A stretch of 64,000 bases of DNA from an uncultured Clostridia bacterium (GTDB lineage: Bacteria > Bacillota > Clostridia > Oscillospirales > Ruminococcaceae), in contig CANQWD010000002.1 of assembly GCA_947627465.1 (NCBI GenBank), positions 62,001 to 126,000 on the forward strand, in the 5' to 3' direction. Of the stretch, positions 53,675 through 62,358 are shown piece by piece. The notes under the pieces were generated by a model. That model searched no databases. It saw only the letters and a program-made list of their open reading frames with translations, and had not been told where the DNA came from. Position numbers and translations under genes: made by a program. The stretch's first letter is position 1, and each line of letters begins with the position of its first letter.

Positions 53675-56089
53675 ATGGACTTTAAAACCTTACTGAACAA
53701 AGAATTTATCTCGCTTGACGGCGGCATGGGAACAATGCTTCAGGCACGCGGACTTAAACCGGGCGAAACGCCCGAAGCGCTGAATTTGGAGAAACCGCAG
53801 ATACTTATCGACATTCATAAAGAGTACATTGCGGCGGGCGCGGATATCGTTTACGCGAACACGTTCGGCGCAAACCGCTATAAGCTGGAGCACTGCGGCT
53901 ATACCGTCGACCGCGTTATCCGCGCGGGTATTTTGAACGCGAAAAAAGCCGTCGCCGAAAGCGAAAACCCCGAGGCTCTTGTGGCTCTCGATATCGGTCC
54001 TATCGGGCAGCTTTTGGAGCCTACCGGCACGCTGACTTTTGAAGAAGCCTATGATATTTATAAAGAACAAGTCGAAGCGGGCGGTGAAGCGGACGTTATC
54101 GTTTTTGAAACAATGACGGATCTGTACGAGCTGAAAGCTGCCGTTTTAGCCGCCAAAGAAAACTCCAACTTGCCTATAATCTGCACTATGACGTTCGAGG
54201 AAAATATGCGAACGTTCACGGGGTGCGCATTATCCTCAATGGCTCTGACATTAGAGGGCTTGGGCGTTGACGCTGTCGGCGTGAACTGTTCTCTCGGTCC
54301 CGCGGAGCTTTACCCCGTCGCCGAGGAGCTGTGCAAATGGACAAATCTTCCCGTGGTTTTGAAGCCCAACGCGGGACTTCCCGACCCCGTCACCAACGAA
54401 TATAACGTATCTCCGAAGCAGTTCGCCGAGCTTATGGAAAAGATCGTGCCGCTCGGCGTGAAGATATTCGGCGGATGCTGCGGCACAAATCCCGAGTTTA
54501 TCAAAGAACTTAATTTAATGCTGAAAACGCAGAAATTCAATAAAATCAATCACGAAATACCCGCCGCTTGCTGTTCGGCAAGCAAAACGGTCGTGATAGA
54601 CAGACCGAGAATTATCGGCGAACGCATAAACCCCACGGGCAAAAAGCGCTTTAAGGAAGCGCTTCTCGCGGGCGATATTGACTACATTATCGGACAGGCT
54701 ATCGAGCAAGTCCACGGCGGCCAGAGCCCGGCTGGTGGCGCCGATATTCTGGACGTAAACGTCGGACTTCCCGGCATCGACGAGGGCGAGATGATGATAC
54801 GCGCCGTGAAAGCCGTTCAAGGCGTGGTGGACGTGCCGTTACAGGTTGACAGCACAATTCCCGAGGTCCTCGAGAAGGCGCTCAGAGTATACAACGGCAA
54901 GCCGATAGTAAACTCGGTAAACGGCGAGGAAAAGAGCCTGCAAACGGTTTTGCCGCTTGTTAAAAAATATGGCGCGTGCGTTGTGGGCTTAACACTCGAC
55001 GAAAACGGAATACCCAAAACCGCCGAGGGACGTTTCCAAATCGCGGAGCGTATTCTTGAACGTGCCATGGCTTTGGGAATACCGAAAGAGAACGTGTTCA
55101 TCGACTGTTTAACGCTCACCGTTTCCGCCGAACAGGACGCGGCAATGGTGACGCTTGAAGCCGTCCGCCGAGTTAAAACGGAGCTTGGACTGAAAACGGT
55201 TTTGGGAGTATCGAACATCAGCTTCGGACTTCCCGAGCGCGTTATCGTCACGCATAACTTTCTCACAATGGCGCTGCAAAGCGGGCTCGATCTGCCCATC
55301 ATCAACCCCAACGTCGCGGATATGACAGGCTCGGTGAGAGCGTTCAACGTGTTGGCGGGCTATGACAAAAACTCGCTTGAATACGTGGCGGCTTACGGCG
55401 CGAAAAAGGACGCTCCCGTTTCGGCTAACGCCGCAAACGCTCCGAAACAGGATATAGACTTAAATTACGCGATTGAAAACGGAATGAAAGCCGAGGGCGC
55501 GAAAATCACCGAGGAGCTTCTGAAAACCACCGACCCAATGGAGATAATCAACGGGCTTTTGATACCCGCGCTTGACAAAACGGGATCGGAATTTGAAAGC
55601 GGCAAAATTTTCCTGCCGCAGCTTATCCTAAGCGCGGGGGTCGCTCAATCGTGCTTTGAAGTGATAAAAAATCACTTCGCGAAAACAGGCGCGAAATCCG
55701 TATCAAAAGGCAAGATAATTCTGGCTACCGTAAAGGGCGATATTCACGATATCGGGAAGAATATCGTGAAGGTGCTGTTGGAAAATTACGGATACGACGT
55801 GATAGACCTCGGAAAGGACGTGCCATACGAAGCGGTCTTAAACACCGCCGTTGAACAGAACGTGCATTTGATAGGGCTTTCCGCGCTTATGACCACCACT
55901 CTCGCGAGTATGGAAAAAACCATTGCTTTGCTGCATGAAAATAACGTTGACTGCAAAATAATGGTTGGCGGCGCGGTGCTTACTCCCGAATACGCCGAGA
56001 AAATCGGCGCGGATTACTACGCCAAGGACGCTAAAGAGAGCTGCGATATTGCGAAACGCGTCTTTGAGGAGTTTTACCCGCACGGATAA
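53675..56089 (+). CDS. metH: Cobalamin-dependent methionine synthase, short form
   Basis: 804 residues against about 1230 for E. coli MetH. Homocysteine domain (1-300) has GGMGTMLQARG and zinc Cys in GVNCSLGP and GGCCGTNP. Pterin domain (about 310-590) has IIGERINPTGKKRFKEAL and VNVGLPG. The cap and B12 domains (about 610-804) have GDIHDIGKNIVKVLLENYG with the axial His. The activation domain is absent and is supplied by the preceding gene. It transfers methyl from methyl-THF to homocysteine. GGAGGTTAGCAGCAAA precedes the ATG. Confidence 0.95.
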   Translation: MDFKTLLNKEFISLDGGMGTMLQARGLKPGETPEALNLEKPQILIDIHKEYIAAGADIVYANTFGANRYKLEHCGYTVDRVIRAGILNAKKAVAESENPEALVALDIGPIGQLLEPTGTLTFEEAYDIYKEQVEAGGEADVIVFETMTDLYELKAAVLAAKENSNLPIICTMTFEENMRTFTGCALSSMALTLEGLGVDAVGVNCSLGPAELYPVAEELCKWTNLPVVLKPNAGLPDPVTNEYNVSPKQFAELMEKIVPLGVKIFGGCCGTNPEFIKELNLMLKTQKFNKINHEIPAACCSASKTVVIDRPRIIGERINPTGKKRFKEALLAGDIDYIIGQAIEQVHGGQSPAGGADILDVNVGLPGIDEGEMMIRAVKAVQGVVDVPLQVDSTIPEVLEKALRVYNGKPIVNSVNGEEKSLQTVLPLVKKYGACVVGLTLDENGIPKTAEGRFQIAERILERAMALGIPKENVFIDCLTLTVSAEQDAAMVTLEAVRRVKTELGLKTVLGVSNISFGLPERVIVTHNFLTMALQSGLDLPIINPNVADMTGSVRAFNVLAGYDKNSLEYVAAYGAKKDAPVSANAANAPKQDIDLNYAIENGMKAEGAKITEELLKTTDPMEIINGLLIPALDKTGSEFESGKIFLPQLILSAGVAQSCFEVIKNHFAKTGAKSVSKGKIILATVKGDIHDIGKNIVKVLLENYGYDVIDLGKDVPYEAVLNTAVEQNVHLIGLSALMTTTLASMEKTIALLHENNVDCKIMVGGAVLTPEYAEKIGADYYAKDAKESCDIAKRVFEEFYPHG

Positions 56090-56110
56090 ATATTTTACGA
56101 TCAAGTTTTT

Positions 56111-56142
56111 CCCCGAATTGCTTCGTGCTTCGGGGGATTTTT
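56111..56142 (+). terminator. Intrinsic terminator after metH
   Basis: CCCCGAA (56111-56117) pairs with TTCGGGG (56129-56135); GATTTTTTT follows. Confidence 0.75.
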
Positions 56143-56154
56143 TTGTCGATAATA

Positions 56155-56183
56155 TTGACATCTCCGACAATTTGTGATATAAT
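56155..56183 (+). promoter_or_regulatory. Consensus SigA promoter of the riboswitch unit
   Basis: TTGACA (56155-56160), 17-nt spacer, TATAAT (56178-56183). Confidence 0.85.
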
Positions 56184-56199
56184 AATGAAGTTCATGAGA

Positions 56200-56502
56200 A
56201 ACGCGGCGGATCGCTTTTATAGGCGTTGCTGAACGGGAAACCGGGAGGCGGCAAGGGAACAGGAGTGAAATTCTTCGGCAGCAGCCACTATCGTTTAATA
56301 CTAATTCATGATCGGAGTATAGACAAGATTTGCTGCGAGACCGTACCTAGCGCGAGGAAAAGCTCCTTGGCGTACTGTATGTACGCCAAAGGAGCTTTGA
56401 CGAAGCGATAGGTGCGGGATTGCTGCAAAGATGTCTATACGTAGATTATGAATTAGTATAAGCCTTAACACAGGCTTTAAAGTCGGAATGCTTGCCCCGC
56501 CG
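56200..56502 (+). promoter_or_regulatory. Cobalamin riboswitch, interrupted by a MITE
   Basis: The 5' half has the core AAGGGAACAGGAGTGAAATTC then GGCAGCAGCCACTATCG, matching the AGGGAA..GGUGAAA..GC.GC..CCACUGU core of cobalamin riboswitches. The 3' half, AAAGTCGGAATGCTTGCC (56479-56496), matches the closing GUCAGGA..CUUGCC. Outer stem P1 can form from CGGCGG (56204-56209) and CCGCCG (56497-56502). A 160-bp palindrome (56299-56458) separates the halves. Without it the aptamer would be about 140 nt with a short peripheral arm. Further hairpins at 56508-56531 and 56575-56599, near the next start codon, could form the expression platform. Confidence 0.75.
56299..56458. mobile_element. 160-bp palindromic MITE with TAA target duplication
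   Basis: The ends TACTAATTCAT (56299-56309) and ATGAATTAGTA (56448-56458) are perfect inverted repeats. GTATAGACA and TGTCTATAC, and AAAGCTCCTTGGCGTAC and its near-complement, continue the palindrome to a 5-nt centre. TAA (56296-56298 and 56459-56461) flanks both ends, the 3-bp duplication expected from IS5-type (TNA) insertion. It carries no open frame. I saw no second copy in the window. Confidence 0.8.
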
Positions 56503-56609
56503 TGAACGTTTTTTCGCGAACGCGAAAAAACTCGCGAAAAGGCTCTTGGGCGAATGAAGAGCTGCTTTCGCTTTCTTTTCGGACAAATAAAACGAAAAGA
56601 GGACAAACA

Positions 56610-57296
56610 ATGAAAAGAACAACAAAAATGCTCGCGGCGGCGGTGCTTGCCATGACATTGGCTCTGACGGGCTGCGGCGAAAAGACAACGTCTACGTCCG
56701 CTCCGACAGGCTCCGCGACAAATTCTTCGGCAAGTTCGATTGAAAATTCAACGTCAAACTCGACCGAGAATTCAACGGCAAGTTCGACGGAAAATTCCGC
56801 GGAAAGTTCAGCGGAAAATTCCGCGGCAAGTTCGACCGAAAATTCCGCGGCAAACTCGGAAGAAAATTCGGAAACAGGCGCAGTTTCCAATATCTGGGCG
56901 AACGCGCAGTACACCGAGGACACTGAGCTTGGCGAGGGCGCGCACACGATCAAGCTTGAAGTCAAAGCGCTTGACAAGAGCGTAACGCTTACCGTGCACA
57001 GCGAAAACGACAATCTTGAAAAGATACTTGTTGAGAACAAGCTGGTTGAGGGCGATAACAGCGAGTACGGTTTGTATATCAAAAAGGTTATCGGTATCTC
57101 GGCGGATTACGACGCGGACGGCGCTTATTGGGCGCTTTGCAAGGACGGCGAGATGACCGCGACGGGCGCTTCGGGCATAACGATAGCGGACAACGATCAC
57201 TATGAGCTTGTCTACACGCCCGCAGATAATTCGGCGAACACAGGCAGCGCCGCTTCCGACGCGGCAAGCTCCGAGGCTGTTGACGCCGCCGCTTAA
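56610..57296 (+). CDS. DUF4430/transcobalamin-like lipoprotein
   Basis: 228 residues. The lipoprotein signal ends LTGC. A linker of about 70 residues repeats Asn-Ser-(Thr/Ala)-(Ala/Ser)-Ser-Ser-(Thr/Ala)-Glu units. The domain at about 105-205 (HTIKLEVKALDKSVTLTVHS..NLEKILVENKLVEGD, then DADGAYWALCKDGEMT) matches the DUF4430 fold related to the cobalamin-binding C-terminal part of intrinsic factor/transcobalamin. Position behind a cobalamin riboswitch and in front of an ECF S-component supports a surface corrinoid-binding role (inference). ATG 56610 follows GAGGACAAACA. Confidence 0.8.
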   Translation: MKRTTKMLAAAVLAMTLALTGCGEKTTSTSAPTGSATNSSASSIENSTSNSTENSTASSTENSAESSAENSAASSTENSAANSEENSETGAVSNIWANAQYTEDTELGEGAHTIKLEVKALDKSVTLTVHSENDNLEKILVENKLVEGDNSEYGLYIKKVIGISADYDADGAYWALCKDGEMTATGASGITIADNDHYELVYTPADNSANTGSAASDAASSEAVDAAA

Positions 57297-57829
57297 TGAA
57301 CGAGCCGAAAAAGCGCAAAAAGCCGCTTATCACTGTTCGTGAAACGGTGGTTTTCGCGATGTTGGGGTCTATAATGTACTGCTCCAAAATAATGATGGAA
57401 TGGGCGCCGAACATTCATCTTCTGGGAATGTTCACGATAACGTTCACGATATGCTACCGCGTAAAGGCTCTTATCCCGATCTACATATACGTTTTGCTGA
57501 ACGGTGTGTTTTCGGGGTTCGCGATGTGGTGGATTCCGTATCTGTACATTTGGACGATACTGTGGGGTGTTACAATGCTGCTCCCGAAAGATCTTCCCGA
57601 CAAATTCGCGTGGATCTATCCGATTATATGCGGACTTCACGGGCTGGCGTTCGGGACGCTCTACGCGCCCGCGCAGGCGATAATGTTTCATTTGAATTTC
57701 AAGCAGACTGTCGCTTGGATTGCGGCGGGGCTTCCGTTTGACGCGGTTCACGCCGTTGGAAATTTCGCCGCGGGTTTTTTGATTTTCCCCTTGGTGAAGC
57801 TGATACGCAAGATCGAAAAGCTCAGCTGA
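57296..57829 (+). CDS. ECF transporter S-component, probably for cobalamin
   Basis: 177 residues with about six hydrophobic helices. The N-terminal ITVRETVVFAMLGSIMYCSKIMM is the basic/helix-1 pattern of S-components, which dock on shared EcfT. The substrate is not readable from sequence, but the gene overlaps the DUF4430 lipoprotein gene by one base under a cobalamin riboswitch, so corrinoid uptake is the likeliest role. ECF A/A'/T genes are not in the window. It ends the operon. Confidence 0.8.
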   Translation: MNEPKKRKKPLITVRETVVFAMLGSIMYCSKIMMEWAPNIHLLGMFTITFTICYRVKALIPIYIYVLLNGVFSGFAMWWIPYLYIWTILWGVTMLLPKDLPDKFAWIYPIICGLHGLAFGTLYAPAQAIMFHLNFKQTVAWIAAGLPFDAVHAVGNFAAGFLIFPLVKLIRKIEKLS

Positions 57830-57844
57830 CAATCAAATAAAAAA

Positions 57845-57873
57845 CGCGCCGTATGTTTATCGCATACGGCGCG
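57845..57873. terminator. Bidirectional intrinsic terminator
   Basis: CGCGCCGTATG (57845-57855) pairs perfectly with CATACGGCGCG (57863-57873). The minus strand then has TTTTTTATTTG and the plus strand GTTTCGTT, so it serves the S-component gene and the hydrogenase operon. Confidence 0.85.
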
Positions 57874-57894
57874 GTTTCGTTAATTATTCAATAA

Positions 57895-59640
57895 TTATTT
57901 ATACAAGTTCTGTGCGCTATAGCTTGTGTGGAGAATTTCGTGTGCCTTGTGGGAATTAGGTTCGCCGAAGAACTCTTTATAGAGCGTTTGAATGTCGGGG
58001 TTCTCGTGAGAACGGCGGAGCTTCGCGTTTTCGTCGATACCGTAAAGCACCTTAGCGCGTTCGGCTCTGATATCCGTGAAGTTGCGCACGCTTGCGGGCT
58101 GGATTATCTGTCCGCCGCCGTTTACGCAGCCGCCGGGACACGCCATGATCTCGATGAAATCAACGTTTATCTCACCCGCCTTGACTTTCTTCAAAAGCTC
58201 CTTTGCGTTCGCAAGTCCGCTTGCCACGGCAACCTTTACGGTCTTGTCGCCGACGGTGTACTCGGCGGTCTTGATACCCTCAACGCCGCGCACTTCCTTA
58301 AATTCGATAGGCGCGTCGTTGTTTTCACCGGAGAGCTTCCAAGCCGCTGTACGCAGAGCCGCTTCCATAACGCCGCCCGTCGCGCCGAAGATAGCTCCCG
58401 CGCCGGTATAGCTGCCGAGCGGGCTGTCTGGCTGCTCGTCGGGAAGATCGCGGAACATAATGCCCTCTTTCTCGATAAGACGCGCAAGCTCACGTGTGGT
58501 TATCGAAATGTCCACGTCGGGGATACCCGCCGCCGACTGGTCTTTTCTGATCTTCTCGAACTTTTTCGCGGTACACGGCATTACCGATACGGAAACTATG
58601 TCCTCGGGGTTTTTGCCGAGCTTCTGCGCGTAATAGGTCTTTACGACCGCGCCGAACATCTGCTGCGGCGATTTACACGTTGACAGGTTCGGGATAAACT
58701 CGGGGAAGTAGTTCTCGCAGTAGCGTACCCAGCCCGGAGAGCAGGACGTTATCATCGGCAAAGTGCCGCCGTTCTGAACTCTGTCAAGGAACTCGTGCGC
58801 TTCTTCCATAATGGTGAGGTCAGCCGAGAAGTTGGTGTCGAACACTTTATCGAAGCCCAATCTCCGTAAAGCCGCGTACATTTTGCCCTCAACATTCGTT
58901 CCGATGGGATATCCGAACGCTTCTCCCAAGGACGCGCGAACAGCGGGCGCTGGCTGAACAACGACCGTCTTTGTCGGATCGGCGATAGCGTCCAATATCT
59001 TGTCGGTATCGTCCTTTTCGGTGAGCGCTCCCGTAGGACAAGCGATTATGCACTGTCCGCAAGATACGCAAGCCGTTTCCGCAAGGGTCATATCAAACGG
59101 CGAAGCGATCTGCGTAGCAAAACCGCGCTCGTTCGCGCCGATAACGCCGATACCCTGAGTAATTCCGCAAGCCGCAACGCAGCGGCGGCAGAGAATGCAC
59201 TTCGAGTTATCGCGAACCATGTGCGCCGCGCTGTCGTCTATTTCAACGGCGGGGTTTTCGCCCGCGAATTTGTTCTCGTCAATGCCGTATTCATTGCATA
59301 GCGCTTGAAGTTCGCATGTACCGCTTCTCTTACAGGAAAGGCACTCTTTCTTGTGGTTTGAGATGATAAGCTCCAATGTGGTCTTGCGGCTTTCCAGAAC
59401 TTTCGGAGAGTTGGTAATTATCTCCATTCCCTCGTTTACGGGATAAACGCAAGACGCAACGAGCGTTCTCGCGCCCTTAACTTCAACAACGCAGATACGG
59501 CACGCGCCTATCGCGTTGATGTCCTTTAAATAGCACAGTGTAGGTATTTTTATTCCCGCATATCTCGCGGCTTCAAGAATGGTAGAGCCTTCGGGAACGG
59601 AATAATCCACACCGTTGATCTTGATGTTTACATTAGCCAT
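57895..59640 (-). CDS. hydA: [FeFe] hydrogenase catalytic subunit (HydA/HndD type)
   Basis: 581 residues, group A3/A4-like modular hydrogenase. N-terminal [2Fe-2S] domain (CYLKDINAIGACRICVVEVKG), a His-ligated [4Fe-4S] site (HKKECLSCKRSGTCELQALC) and two 4Fe-4S motifs (CILCRRCVAACG; CVSCGQCIIACP). The H-cluster motifs TSCSPGWVRYCE, MPCTAKKFE and ACPGGCVNGGGQ are all intact. A C-terminal small-subunit domain follows. With HydB and HydC it couples NADH and reduced ferredoxin to H2. Last gene of the hydCBA operon. Confidence 0.95.
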   Translation of the reverse strand: MANVNIKINGVDYSVPEGSTILEAARYAGIKIPTLCYLKDINAIGACRICVVEVKGARTLVASCVYPVNEGMEIITNSPKVLESRKTTLELIISNHKKECLSCKRSGTCELQALCNEYGIDENKFAGENPAVEIDDSAAHMVRDNSKCILCRRCVAACGITQGIGVIGANERGFATQIASPFDMTLAETACVSCGQCIIACPTGALTEKDDTDKILDAIADPTKTVVVQPAPAVRASLGEAFGYPIGTNVEGKMYAALRRLGFDKVFDTNFSADLTIMEEAHEFLDRVQNGGTLPMITSCSPGWVRYCENYFPEFIPNLSTCKSPQQMFGAVVKTYYAQKLGKNPEDIVSVSVMPCTAKKFEKIRKDQSAAGIPDVDISITTRELARLIEKEGIMFRDLPDEQPDSPLGSYTGAGAIFGATGGVMEAALRTAAWKLSGENNDAPIEFKEVRGVEGIKTAEYTVGDKTVKVAVASGLANAKELLKKVKAGEINVDFIEIMACPGGCVNGGGQIIQPASVRNFTDIRAERAKVLYGIDENAKLRRSHENPDIQTLYKEFFGEPNSHKAHEILHTSYSAQNLYK

Positions 59641-59663
59641 AATTCTTTATTCCTCCCAAATTC

Positions 59664-61538
59664 TCATATCTTCTGAATTGCGCCGAACTTGCAGTTGGAC
59701 GCGCAGACGCCGCACTTTATGCACTTGTCGGTGTCGATAGTGAACGGGCTTCTCAGCTCGCCGCTGATAGCTCCGACGGGACACTTCTTCGCGCACAGCG
59801 AACAGCCCTTGCAGAGGTCGGTGCGGATATAGTACGCAAGCAGACTCTTGCACACGCCCGCGGGACATCTCTTGTCCTTAACGTGAGCAACATACTCGTC
59901 GCGGAAGTAGCGCAAAGTCGACAAAACGGGGTTGGGAGCCGTCTGTCCGAGACCGCACAGCGCGTTATCCTTGATGTAATAGCACAGCTTTTCGAGTTTG
60001 TCAAGATCCTCCATAGTCGCCTTGCCCTCGGTGATCTTCGTGAGAATTTCGTACATTCTCTTTGTACCGATACGACACGGCGTGCACTTTCCGCAAGATT
60101 CATCGACGGTGAATTCCAAGAAGAACTTCGCGATATCCACCATACAGTTGTCCTCGTCCATTACGATAAGTCCGCCCGAGCCCATCATTGAACCTATCGA
60201 GATGAGGTTGTCGTAATCTATCGGGATATCCAAATGCTGGGGAGGTATGCAGCCGCCCGACGGTCCGCCCGTCTGAGCCGCCTTGAACTTCTTGCCGTTG
60301 GGTATGCCGCCGCCGATGTCCTCAATTACCGTGCGAAGCGTCGTACCCATAGGAACTTCGACAAGACCCGTGTTGTGTATTTTTCCGCCGAGCGCGAATA
60401 CTTTCGTGCCCTTGGATTTCTCCGTACCCATTGAAGCGAACCAATCCGCGCCGTTCAGAATTATCTGACAGACGTTCGCGTAAGTTTCAACGTTGTTGAG
60501 TACGGTGGGTTTTCCGAACAGACCCTTGACCGCGGGGAACGGCGGACGGCATCTCGGCTCGCCGCGCTTGCCCTCGATAGAAGTCATAAGCGCTGTCTCC
60601 TCGCCGCAGACGAACGCGCCCGCGCCAAGTCTTAAGCCAAGTCTGAAGCTAAAGCCCGTGCCGAAAATGTTGTCGCCAAGCATTCCCGCTTCTTCCGCCT
60701 GCTTTATCGCTATCTCCAAACGTTCAACCGCTATCGGGTATTCCGCTCTTACGTAAATGTAACCTTGATTAGCGCCTATCGTATAGCCCGCTATCGCCAT
60801 TGCCTCGATAACGCTGTGCGGGTCGCCCTCCAAAACGGAACGATCCATAAACGCGCCGGGGTCGCCCTCGTCGGCGTTGCAGCAAACATATTTCTGCTCG
60901 TTCTGTGAAGCCTTTGCGAACTGCCACTTTCTGCCCGTCGGGAAGCCCGCGCCGCCGCGTCCGCGAAGTCCGCTTTTAAGCATTACGTCTATAACGTCGT
61001 CGGGAGACATTGTGGTAAGCACCTTATGTAGCGCCTGATATCCGTCTCTCGCTATGTATTCCTCAATGTGCTCGGGAGAAATAAGTCCGCAGTTGCGCAG
61101 AGCCACACGATGCTGGTGCGCATAGAACGAGGTCTCGTTAAGCGATTTTATAGTATCGCCGTCTACGGTCTCCGCGTAGAGATACTTCTTTACGGGAACA
61201 CCGTTTTTAAGGTGGCTTTCAACTATCTCGGGAATATGCGAAAGCTCGGTCTTGGAATAAAACGTACCCTCGGGATATACTATCATAATAGGACCGAGCG
61301 CGCAAAGACCGAAGCAGCCCGTTTTGATAACGTTCACCTTTCCCTCAAGACCTTGAAGCTTTATCTCCTCCTCCAATTTCTCAATTATCTTCATAGAGCC
61401 GGACGACGTACAGCCCGTACCGCCGCAGACCAAAACGTCCTTAACGCCGTTGTCCTTGCCCTCAACGCGGACGTTTACGACCTCCGCGGCTTTGGCTTTA
61501 ACGGCGTTAAGCTCGTCAATAGTGTTAATTCTATCCAT
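59664..61538 (-). CDS. hydB: Hydrogenase NADH-binding subunit (HydB/NuoF type)
   Basis: 624 residues. An N-terminal thioredoxin-like [2Fe-2S] domain (VLVCGGTGCTSSGS..CFGLCALGP) is fused to a NuoF core. The core has the NADH/FMN site GLRGRGGAGFPTGRKW, ADEGDPGAFMDR and a 4Fe-4S site ESCGKCTPCRIGTKRM. A C-terminal ferredoxin domain has two CxxCxxCxxxCP clusters. This fusion replaces the separate HndB subunit. It carries the flavin where electron bifurcation is thought to occur. It lies 23 bp from both neighbours. Confidence 0.95.
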   Translation of the reverse strand: MDRINTIDELNAVKAKAAEVVNVRVEGKDNGVKDVLVCGGTGCTSSGSMKIIEKLEEEIKLQGLEGKVNVIKTGCFGLCALGPIMIVYPEGTFYSKTELSHIPEIVESHLKNGVPVKKYLYAETVDGDTIKSLNETSFYAHQHRVALRNCGLISPEHIEEYIARDGYQALHKVLTTMSPDDVIDVMLKSGLRGRGGAGFPTGRKWQFAKASQNEQKYVCCNADEGDPGAFMDRSVLEGDPHSVIEAMAIAGYTIGANQGYIYVRAEYPIAVERLEIAIKQAEEAGMLGDNIFGTGFSFRLGLRLGAGAFVCGEETALMTSIEGKRGEPRCRPPFPAVKGLFGKPTVLNNVETYANVCQIILNGADWFASMGTEKSKGTKVFALGGKIHNTGLVEVPMGTTLRTVIEDIGGGIPNGKKFKAAQTGGPSGGCIPPQHLDIPIDYDNLISIGSMMGSGGLIVMDEDNCMVDIAKFFLEFTVDESCGKCTPCRIGTKRMYEILTKITEGKATMEDLDKLEKLCYYIKDNALCGLGQTAPNPVLSTLRYFRDEYVAHVKDKRCPAGVCKSLLAYYIRTDLCKGCSLCAKKCPVGAISGELRSPFTIDTDKCIKCGVCASNCKFGAIQKI

Positions 61539-61561
61539 AGTCGGATTTTCCTTTCTATGTA

Positions 61562-62056
61562 TCAGTTGTATTTTTCAAGTATCTTGTCCACATCGTCCAC
61601 GGTAAGTCTGCCGTAAACGTCCTCGTTGACCGTGAGTACGGGAGCCAGTCCGCACGCGCCTATGCAGCGGCACGCGTCCAGCGAGAATTTTCCGTCGGGA
61701 GTTATCTCTCCGCTGCCTATGCCGAGCTTTTCCTGAAGCTTATTGAAAATGTCGCCCGACCCCTTGACATAGCAAGCCGTGCCCAGGCACACGGATATCT
61801 TGTACTGACCTTTGGGATTTATCGAGAACTGTGCATAGAACGTTACCACGCCGTATACCTTTTCAAGCGGTATATCCATAGCTTCCGCTATCATAGTCTG
61901 TACTTCGATGGGAAGATAGCCGTAGATGTCCTGTGCTTTTTGGAGTATCGGCATAAGCGCGCCCGGGTCGTCCTTATGTTCGGCGATCACCGCGCGCAGC
62001 CGCTGCTCCTGTTCGGGCGTTCCCGAAAAGGGAACCGCGCTCTTTTTTAAAGCCAT
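61562..62056 (-). CDS. hydC: Hydrogenase NuoE-like subunit (HydC/HndA type)
   Basis: 164 residues, thioredoxin-like [2Fe-2S] protein. The ligand pattern CLGTACYVKGS..DACRCIGACGLAPVLTV is complete. The N-terminal helical part (LMPILQKAQDIYGYLPIEVQ) is typical of NuoE. It passes electrons between the HydB flavin and the hydrogenase. Start 62056 follows GTAGGAGGCTACATTCAT. First gene of the operon. Confidence 0.93.
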   Translation of the reverse strand: MALKKSAVPFSGTPEQEQRLRAVIAEHKDDPGALMPILQKAQDIYGYLPIEVQTMIAEAMDIPLEKVYGVVTFYAQFSINPKGQYKISVCLGTACYVKGSGDIFNKLQEKLGIGSGEITPDGKFSLDACRCIGACGLAPVLTVNEDVYGRLTVDDVDKILEKYN

Positions 62057-62120
62057 ATGAATGTAGCCTCCTACTGTATGTGGATTTATCGCATATATAA
62101 AACACGATATGTTACTATAT

Positions 62121-62154
62121 ATTATAACATATAAGCCACAAAAAATCTAGATTT
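62121..62154 (-). promoter_or_regulatory. Hydrogenase-operon promoter region with palindrome
   Basis: On the minus strand there is an extended -10 (TGTTATAAT; 62121-62126 is the TATAAT) with no good -35. AAATCTAGATTT, a perfect 12-bp palindrome (62143-62154), takes the -35 position. It does not match the Rex consensus. The remaining gap to 62284 shows nothing else clear. Confidence 0.5.
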
Positions 62155-62283
62155 AAGTATCTAAATGTGAAATATTTCCTTGTAGAATTTACAGTATTTT
62201 TTTTGTAGATTTTGCACAAAACTTGCTAAAATATAGCAGTTCGATTGGTTATATTAGTCAAAGCTAACTCTGTTTGACCAAAA

Positions 62284-62311
62284 AGCCCCGCGTCAAATTG
62301 ACAACGGAGCC
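62284..62311 (-). terminator. Intrinsic terminator after queH
   Basis: Minus strand GCTCCG..CGGGGC (one wobble) with inner TTGTCAA/TTGAC pairing, followed by TTTTT. Confidence 0.65.
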
Positions 62312-62358
62312 GTTTAATTATTTTGCTTGAAACCAAAGTTTCTTTGACGTAATCGCAT

